A stretch of DNA of 64,000 nt from Azospirillum rugosum (GTDB lineage Bacteria > Pseudomonadota > Alphaproteobacteria > Azospirillales > Azospirillaceae): contig NZ_JAGINP010000016.1 of assembly GCF_017876155.1 (NCBI RefSeq), positions 124,001-188,000 on the forward strand, given 5' to 3'. The translations under genes were made by a program, and so were the position numbers. Below, one piece after another: positions 59,066-64,000 of this stretch; the stretch's first letter is position 1, and the number at the start of each line of letters is the position of its first letter. Below the pieces are notes generated by a model, which saw only the letters and a list, made by a program, of their open reading frames with translations, ran no database searches and was not told the DNA's origin.

Positions 59066-61180
59066 ATGCCCGACTGCATCGATTCCGACCGCCTGGAGCC
59101 TGAGCCTTCCTCCGGCCCCGCGATCATCGCCTCGCCCGGCCCGGCCCGGGACTCCGCCGACCGCGGCCTGACCGCCGCCCACGGGGAGGTGCTGCTGCGC
59201 CTGCGCCGCGCCGCGGCCGGCAACACGCGGCCGGAGGACGGGGTGGAACTGCTGGGCGCCGTGCGCCGCAGCGTGACGGTCGGGGCGCTGCTGACTCTGA
59301 CCATCGACTGGACCACCGAGGTGGAGATCCGCACCGGCGCGGAGATGATCCGGTCGGCCATCCACTGCCGCAACACCGCCGAGCTGAACGCCACGCTGGC
59401 CCGCGAGCTGGACGCGGAGGCCGCCTCGCTGGAGACCGCGCACCGGCTGGCCGCGCTGATCGGCTCGCCCGAGGTCGCGGTGGCGGAGGGGGAGGAGCTT
59501 CCGGCCATCGCCGCGCTGCGCGGTCCCTACTACCTGCACGAGCCCTGCCCGCGCTGCAGCGGCGGCGGCGTGCGCGCCTGCACCGGCCCGGACTGCCGCG
59601 GCGGCAAGGTGAAGTGCGACCATGAAAATGCCGCCGACTGCGAGGCCTGCGGCGGGCGCGGCGCCCTGCGCTGCCCGGTCTGCGTCGGGAACGGCGTGGT
59701 GGTGTGCGAGCAGTGCGGCGGGGTCGGGCAGTTCACCCACATCCACCGCCCGCGCCTGACCGCCCGCCCGTCGCGCGGCTTCGCCGTGCCGCCCGAGGCG
59801 CCGGCCGCCCTGCGCACGGTGCTTGAGGCGGTGGGCATCGACCGCTTCGACACGATCGCCGAGGCCGAACCGCTGAGCGTCCGCCATTCCGGGACGCAGC
59901 TTCTGTACGAGCGCCGCGGCATCGTGCCGGTGGTCACCCTGTCCTGCGCCTGCGGCACCATGCCGTTTGAGGTGGAGACGGTGGGGCCGGACGCGCTGGT
60001 GCCCGCCATGCCACCCTTCCTCGACGCCGCTCTGGCGCCCGTCCTGGCCCGCCTCCGCGCCGCCACCGGTCCGGAGGCCTTCGCCGTGGCGGGTGCCTTC
60101 CGTCTGACCGGGATGGTCGCCGACGCCGTCCGCGCCGGGCGGGAGCCGGATGTGGAGGGCATCGTCGCCGCCCATGAGGGCTGCGTCAGTCCCGCCTTCG
60201 TCGCCGAGGTCGCCGCCACGCTCCAGACGCGCTTCGCCGAGACCAGCCGGGCCGCCGTGGCGCGCTGCTGGATGGCCGGCGCCGGGGCGCTGGCGCTCGT
60301 CCTGCTGCTGGTCGGGGCCGTGGACCTGCCGGCGCTGCTGACCGGCGCCACGGCGGAGGATCCCGCACCGCTGCCGCTGCGGCTCATCTGGGATCTGGGC
60401 GTGCCGGTCCTGGCGGGGTTGGGGCTGTGGCTGGCGGTCGGCGGGCTGTTGCGCCGTGCGCTCGACCTGGCGCTCGGCGGCGTGACGCGGGCGATTCCGC
60501 AAGGGGTCTGGCCGGCCGGCGTGCTGGGCTCCGCGGCGCTGCTGCTGGTCGGGCTGCTGACCATTTGGCACGGCGCGCCGGGGGCGAGCCGCCTGCGCCA
60601 CACGCTCGACCTCGCCGCCATCGCCGAGACCCGTCCGCCCCTGCCGATGCCCCACACGCCCAGCGCGTCGGAGCGCGTCATGGCCGCGCAGCGCGCGCTG
60701 GCCCGGCTCGGCCGCTACGACGGGGCCATCGACGGCAAGATGGGCGAGGCGACGAAGGCCGGCCTCGCCAGCCTGTCGACGCTGACCGACGCCGGGGACG
60801 TCGACGCGAACGCCGACTCCCTGGACCTCGCCGTCGCCATCGCCGCCGATCGCGTCCCCGTCAACGTGCAGACCCCCGACCTGCTGATCGGCAAGGGCTG
60901 GAGCAACGCGACGCGCCTGCGCGTGACGCCGGACGACCAAGCGGTGATCGCCGGGGCCTTCCTCAGCGCGCTGGCCGCACCAGGGACGGCCAAGGACTGG
61001 ACGTCCGGCGACGGCAGCCGGTCCGGGCGGATCACGGTCACCGGCCGCGTCGAGGATCCCAAGGACAAGCGCCGCCTGTGCTTCGGCTTCACCCACGTGG
61101 TGACCACCCCCGCCGGCCGCGACGCCGGCGCGCCCCTGACCGCCTGCCGCACCGACGGCCGCTGGATGCTGGAGGAGTAG
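59066..61180 (+). CDS. Membrane protein with DnaJ-type zinc region and peptidoglycan-binding-like domain
   Basis: 704 residues (GTG 59057 would add three). Residues 161-221 hold repeated cysteine motifs of the DnaJ central domain: CPRCSGGG, CTGPDCRGG, CEACGGRG, CPVCVGNG and CEQCGGVG. There is no J domain (no HPD). Three hydrophobic segments follow (about 396-420, 441-462, 482-502). After them comes a PG_binding_1-like motif, QRALARLGRYDGAIDGKMGE (about 535-570), and a C-terminal part ending TACRTDGRW that resembles outer-surface antigen domains. The predicted layout puts the zinc region in the cytoplasm and the rest in the periplasm. Function unknown. Confidence 0.8.
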   Translation: MPDCIDSDRLEPEPSSGPAIIASPGPARDSADRGLTAAHGEVLLRLRRAAAGNTRPEDGVELLGAVRRSVTVGALLTLTIDWTTEVEIRTGAEMIRSAIHCRNTAELNATLARELDAEAASLETAHRLAALIGSPEVAVAEGEELPAIAALRGPYYLHEPCPRCSGGGVRACTGPDCRGGKVKCDHENAADCEACGGRGALRCPVCVGNGVVVCEQCGGVGQFTHIHRPRLTARPSRGFAVPPEAPAALRTVLEAVGIDRFDTIAEAEPLSVRHSGTQLLYERRGIVPVVTLSCACGTMPFEVETVGPDALVPAMPPFLDAALAPVLARLRAATGPEAFAVAGAFRLTGMVADAVRAGREPDVEGIVAAHEGCVSPAFVAEVAATLQTRFAETSRAAVARCWMAGAGALALVLLLVGAVDLPALLTGATAEDPAPLPLRLIWDLGVPVLAGLGLWLAVGGLLRRALDLALGGVTRAIPQGVWPAGVLGSAALLLVGLLTIWHGAPGASRLRHTLDLAAIAETRPPLPMPHTPSASERVMAAQRALARLGRYDGAIDGKMGEATKAGLASLSTLTDAGDVDANADSLDLAVAIAADRVPVNVQTPDLLIGKGWSNATRLRVTPDDQAVIAGAFLSALAAPGTAKDWTSGDGSRSGRITVTGRVEDPKDKRRLCFGFTHVVTTPAGRDAGAPLTACRTDGRWMLEE

Positions 61181-61195
61181 GGGGCGAACTGCCCC

Positions 61196-61342
61196 TTGGA
61201 AAGCCCTTCTCCCCTTGTGGGAGAAGGGTTGGGATGAGGGGTCATTACGCCCGGAGGGCGGAGATAAATTTCCGGCCGGTATGCGCCGGCGCCACCCTCA
61301 CCCCATCCCCTCTCCCCTCTCCCCTCAAGGGAGAGGGGCTTT
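61196..61342. repeat. Dispersed paired-hairpin element, class V
   Basis: GCCCTTCTCCCC-TTGT-GGGAGAAGGG, TTGGGATGAGGGGTCATTAC, GCCCGGAGGGCGGA, AAATTTCCGGCCGG, GGCGCCACCCTCACCCC and CCCCTCTCCC twice before TCAAGGGAGAGGGGCTT. It closely matches the copy at 37945. It lies between the convergent 59066 and nhaD-like genes. Confidence 0.85.
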
Positions 61343-61414
61343 TCTGCGCCAAATCAACGGCTTACCGTTTTAACGGAATGTGTTGATAGGCGGGGGCGAG
61401 GGACAATTCGCTCC

Positions 61415-62899
61415 CTACCGGAAGAACACCCAGGTCACCAGGACGAACAGCGGCACCAGGATGCCGAAGGACCACAGCATGTAGCCGAAGAAGCTGGGCA
61501 TCTTCACGCCCCGCTCCTCCGCGATGGCCTTGACCATGAAGTTGGGCGCGTTGCCGATGTAGCTGTTGGCGCCCATGAACACCGCACCAGCGGAAATCGC
61601 CGTCAGCGTCACGGCGAGGTCCTTCATCAGCACCTGCGGATCGCCGCCGGCCGTGTTGAAGAAGATCAGGTAGGTCGGCGCGTTGTCGAGGAAGCTGGAC
61701 AGGATGCCGGCCGCCCAGAAATAGGCGGCGGGGACCGGCTGGCCGTTCTGGTTCACCGCCGCGATGATGGCGCCGAGCGCGCCTTCGGTGCCGGCGCGCA
61801 GGATGGCGATGGCCGGGATGATGGTCAGGAAGATGGCGGCGAACAGCTTCGCCACCTCCACGATCGGGCCCCAGGTGAAGGCGTTCAGGCGGCGGCTGTG
61901 CGCGCTGGTCAGCTTCAGCGACAGGCCGGTGATCAGCAGCAGGAGCGCCTGGCTGACGATGGTCTCCAGCGGCACATGGACGTGGAAGATCGTCACCCCG
62001 GCGTCCGGGTGCCAGACGCCGCTGAGCAGCACGGCGCCGACGATGGCGACCAGCAGCAGCAGGTTCACGGCACCCTCGATCCGCACCGGCTCGCGCTCGT
62101 GCACGCCCTCGATCAGCGGGTGCTTGCCGGGGTCCTTGGTGTGCAGGTAGAGGTCCAGCGCGAAATAGATCGCCAGCAGGCAGGCCGCCACCAGCATCAT
62201 CGGCGCGAACAGGTGGACCGTCGGCCAGAAGAAGTCCACGCCCTTCAGGAAGCCCAGGAACAGCGGCGGATCGCCGAGCGGCGTCAGGGAGCCGCCGACG
62301 TTCGACACCAGGAAGATGAAGAAGACGACCGTGTGGACCTTGTGCCGCCGGTGCTCGTTCGCGCGCAGCAGCGGGCGGATCAGCAGCATGGAGGCGCCGG
62401 TCGTGCCCATCACGCTGGCCAGCGCCGTGCCCAGCGCCAGCCCCACCGTGTTGGCCATCGGCGTTCCCACCAGCGACCCGGCGATGCGCACGCCGCCGGC
62501 CACCGTGAACAGCGCGGTCAGCAGCACGATGAAGGGGATGTATTCGAGCAGCGCCGTGTGCAGCAGCTCATAGGCCGCCAGATCCACGCCGAACAGCGCG
62601 GCGAAGGGCACCAGGAAGGCCAGCGCCCAGCCGGCGGCGATCTTGCCGAAATGATGGTGCCAGACGGTCGGCGTCAGCAGCGGCAGAAGCGCGATGGACA
62701 GCAGGATACCGGCGAAGGGAACGACCCAGATCGCCCCAAGCTGCCGCCCGTCGAGGTGCGGCGCGCCCGCCGCCTCCGCGGCCAGGGCGAGCTGCGGCAG
62801 CCCGGCGACCGCCAGCGCCGACAGGGCGGCAACAGGGCGGGACAGGCGGCGGGACAGGCGGCGGGCCAGACGGTGGGAAGGCGGGCAGGCGTTGGTCAT
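61415..62899 (-). CDS. nhaD: NhaD-family sodium:proton antiporter
   Basis: 494 residues from MTNACPPSHR at 62899, with a signal-like N-terminus (RRLSRRLSRPVAALSALAVA). About 12-13 membrane helices of the ion transporter superfamily follow. FFIFLVSNVGGSLTPLGDPP and NAPTYLIFFNTAGGD are the NhaD hallmarks. It expels Na+ or Li+ in exchange for protons. An internal CGGCGGGACAGG-like duplication encodes the RRLSRRLSR stretch. Confidence 0.88.
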   Translation of the reverse strand: MTNACPPSHRLARRLSRRLSRPVAALSALAVAGLPQLALAAEAAGAPHLDGRQLGAIWVVPFAGILLSIALLPLLTPTVWHHHFGKIAAGWALAFLVPFAALFGVDLAAYELLHTALLEYIPFIVLLTALFTVAGGVRIAGSLVGTPMANTVGLALGTALASVMGTTGASMLLIRPLLRANEHRRHKVHTVVFFIFLVSNVGGSLTPLGDPPLFLGFLKGVDFFWPTVHLFAPMMLVAACLLAIYFALDLYLHTKDPGKHPLIEGVHEREPVRIEGAVNLLLLVAIVGAVLLSGVWHPDAGVTIFHVHVPLETIVSQALLLLITGLSLKLTSAHSRRLNAFTWGPIVEVAKLFAAIFLTIIPAIAILRAGTEGALGAIIAAVNQNGQPVPAAYFWAAGILSSFLDNAPTYLIFFNTAGGDPQVLMKDLAVTLTAISAGAVFMGANSYIGNAPNFMVKAIAEERGVKMPSFFGYMLWSFGILVPLFVLVTWVFFR

Positions 62900-62970
62900 C
62901 ACACGCGATTCGGCTGTCGTTGAGGGGGCGGAGTATGCGTCGCACGACAGCTGAAGCCAAGCCGGAATGG

Positions 62971-63351
62971 CTACGGGCATACCCGTAATTCCAGGGGGCT
63001 GGGCTCCGTCGCGCCGGTCCAGCCGTGCAGCGGCCGGCAGTCGGCTCCGGCGCAGAGGGTGTGGTCGGCGGTGAAATCGGACGCGGCGAGGACGACACGC
63101 TCCTGCGGGGCCAGCCGGGGGTTCCAGACGAACCAGCCGCCAGACAGGCGGGCGTCCGGCGGCGGCTCCATGCCGGCGCCGGTGCCCTTCACGCGGGCTT
63201 CCGCCAGGACGAGATGGTGGTCGGCGATGGTCCAGGACTCCCGCCACTCCGTCTTTTCGATGGAGTGGGTCCAGGACAGGGTGAAGGACGGCCCCGGCAG
63301 GGCGGCCAGCACCGCCCCGCCGAGAACCGCGACACAGAGCGCGGCGCTCAT
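62971..63351 (-). CDS. DUF1850 protein linked to a TAXI-type TRAP permease
   Basis: 126 residues with a signal-like start. SFTLSWTHSIEKTEWRESW and GAGMEPPPDARLSGGWFVW are the DUF1850 pattern. Such genes commonly sit beside fused TRAP permeases and TAXI binding proteins. The ATG overlaps the permease stop (ATGA). A periplasmic accessory role in uptake is likely but unproven. Confidence 0.88.
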   Translation of the reverse strand: MSAALCVAVLGGAVLAALPGPSFTLSWTHSIEKTEWRESWTIADHHLVLAEARVKGTGAGMEPPPDARLSGGWFVWNPRLAPQERVVLAASDFTADHTLCAGADCRPLHGWTGATEPSPLELRVCP

Positions 63352-64000
63352 CCCGCCGGGCGGGTGATCACCGGGGCCGACCGGGCGCGGTGGCGCTGCC
63401 AGAGCAGGAACAGGCCGGTCAGGACGAAGGCCATCTCGTCGGTAAGCGGAAGCGCCAGCACGAACAGGAACGCTCCGGCGGCGGCGAAGACCCGCTCCGG
63501 CCAGTTCAGCGGCGTCCAGAAGAAGCCGATGGTCGCAGCACCCCACAGGCCGATGGCGATGCAGGCCTTCAGAAGGATGTAGGCGACGGCGAGCGGGTCG
63601 GAGGTTTGCAGCATCAGTGCCGGATCGTACACGGCCATGAAGGGCACGACGTAGCCGGCCATGGCGACGCGCGTGGCGATCAAGCCAATCTGCATGTGGC
63701 TCGCCCGGCAGATTGACGAAGCGGCCAGCGCCGCAAGGGCGACCGGCGGCGTCAGGTCCGCCATGATGCCGAAGTAGAAGACGAACATGTGCGACACGAT
63801 CAGCGGCACGCCCATCTGCAACAGGGCCGGTGCCGCGATAGCGGCCGTGATGATGTAGTTGGCGGTGGTCGGCAGGCCGGTGCCGAGCACGATGCAGGCG
63901 AGCATCGTCAGCAGCAGCGCCAGCAACAGGTTCCCGCCGGACAGTTGCACGATGGTCCCGGCAAAGCTGGAGGCCAGCCCGGTGAGCGTCAGCATACCGA
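63348..64000 (-). CDS. Fused TRAP transporter permease, C-terminal part (cut by window edge)
   Basis: Only the last 217 or so residues are inside the window; the frame is still open at 64000. MLACIVLGTGLPTTANYIIT, then FVFYFGIMADLTPPVALAAL and ASSICRASHMQIG match the DctM-like half of fused 4TM/12TM TRAP permeases. These work with TAXI binding proteins. The rest of the gene, and probably a TAXI gene, should lie beyond the window. Confidence 0.9.
   Translation of the reverse strand, partial: GMLTLTGLASSFAGTIVQLSGGNLLLALLLTMLACIVLGTGLPTTANYIITAAIAAPALLQMGVPLIVSHMFVFYFGIMADLTPPVALAALAASSICRASHMQIGLIATRVAMAGYVVPFMAVYDPALMLQTSDPLAVAYILLKACIAIGLWGAATIGFFWTPLNWPERVFAAAGAFLFVLALPLTDEMAFVLTGLFLLWQRHRARSAPVITRPAG

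Noticed and set aside
58718..61096. 792-residue open frame on the minus strand
   Set aside because: Shadow of the zinc-region membrane protein, whose cysteine motifs and coding bias are convincing.

Overview
The window is a GC-rich, densely packed chromosomal or chromid segment. It reads as an alphaproteobacterium of the Azospirillum / Rhodospirillales type. This is inferred from strongly GC-biased third codon positions, a phasin gene, a PetR/EnvZ-like pair with a MarR regulator beside ilvE, a soluble Mo-dependent NAD formate dehydrogenase (fds) operon, several TRAP-type uptake systems and many sensor kinases. No rRNA, tRNA, CRISPR array, IS transposase or phage module was recognised.

Layout. 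1-1.0 kb: HigBA-like toxin-antitoxin pair with a 25-bp palindrome upstream. 1.1-8.4 kb: ilvE, a MarR regulator, a small Azospirillum-type protein, a cold-shock protein, a hybrid sensor kinase, and an OmpR/EnvZ-type pair. 8.5-12.3 kb: csaA, a phasin gene with a palindromic operator candidate and a TetR gene, then a divergent LysR / NAD(P)-binding oxidoreductase pair separated by a 16-bp tandem repeat. 12.4-18.2 kb: a GT39-like membrane enzyme, hflX, a DUF2934 protein and ilvD. 18.5-25.0 kb: a class III cyclase / AAA / TPR giant, a ribbon-helix-helix protein divergent from a 64-residue protein, a DUF4118 histidine kinase and a Bcr/CflA-type exporter. 25.0-33.5 kb: a ModA-like binding protein divergent from a LysR regulator (apparent CTG start) and fdsG-fdsB-fdsA-fdhD-fdsD. 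33.6-38.6 kb: a spore-photoproduct-lyase-like radical SAM protein and an AaeXAB-like efflux set with its MarR gene. 38.6-43.2 kb: LysR divergent from an MFS exporter and aldo/keto reductase, then a secreted protein of unknown function. 43.4-47.6 kb: a DctPQM TRAP transporter divergent from an RpiR regulator with two matching operator candidates. 47.8-57.1 kb: dusA, DUF3429, glutathione peroxidase, an MFS transporter, a sensor kinase coupled to a TAXI binding protein, a six-hairpin element, and a large DUF3772/MscS channel. 57.4-61.2 kb: a run of small unknown genes with in-frame repeats ending in a 704-residue membrane protein with a DnaJ-type zinc-finger region but no J domain. 61.4-64.0 kb: an NhaD-like antiporter, DUF1850, and the C-terminal end of a fused TRAP permease cut by the window edge.

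How parts fit together. The fds genes encode a cytosolic formate-to-NAD electron path; the ModA-like protein and FdhD fit the molybdenum demand of FdsA. Many clusters follow a regulator-divergent-from-target plan, and several of those intergenic gaps hold clear dyads.

The most unusual non-coding content is of two kinds. One is a set of about a dozen 90-180 bp intergenic elements made of paired hairpins that share GGTGAGGG/CCCTCACC inverted repeats around class-specific cores. The other is a single 177-bp block of six palindromes (54311-54487) whose first and last hairpins resemble each other.
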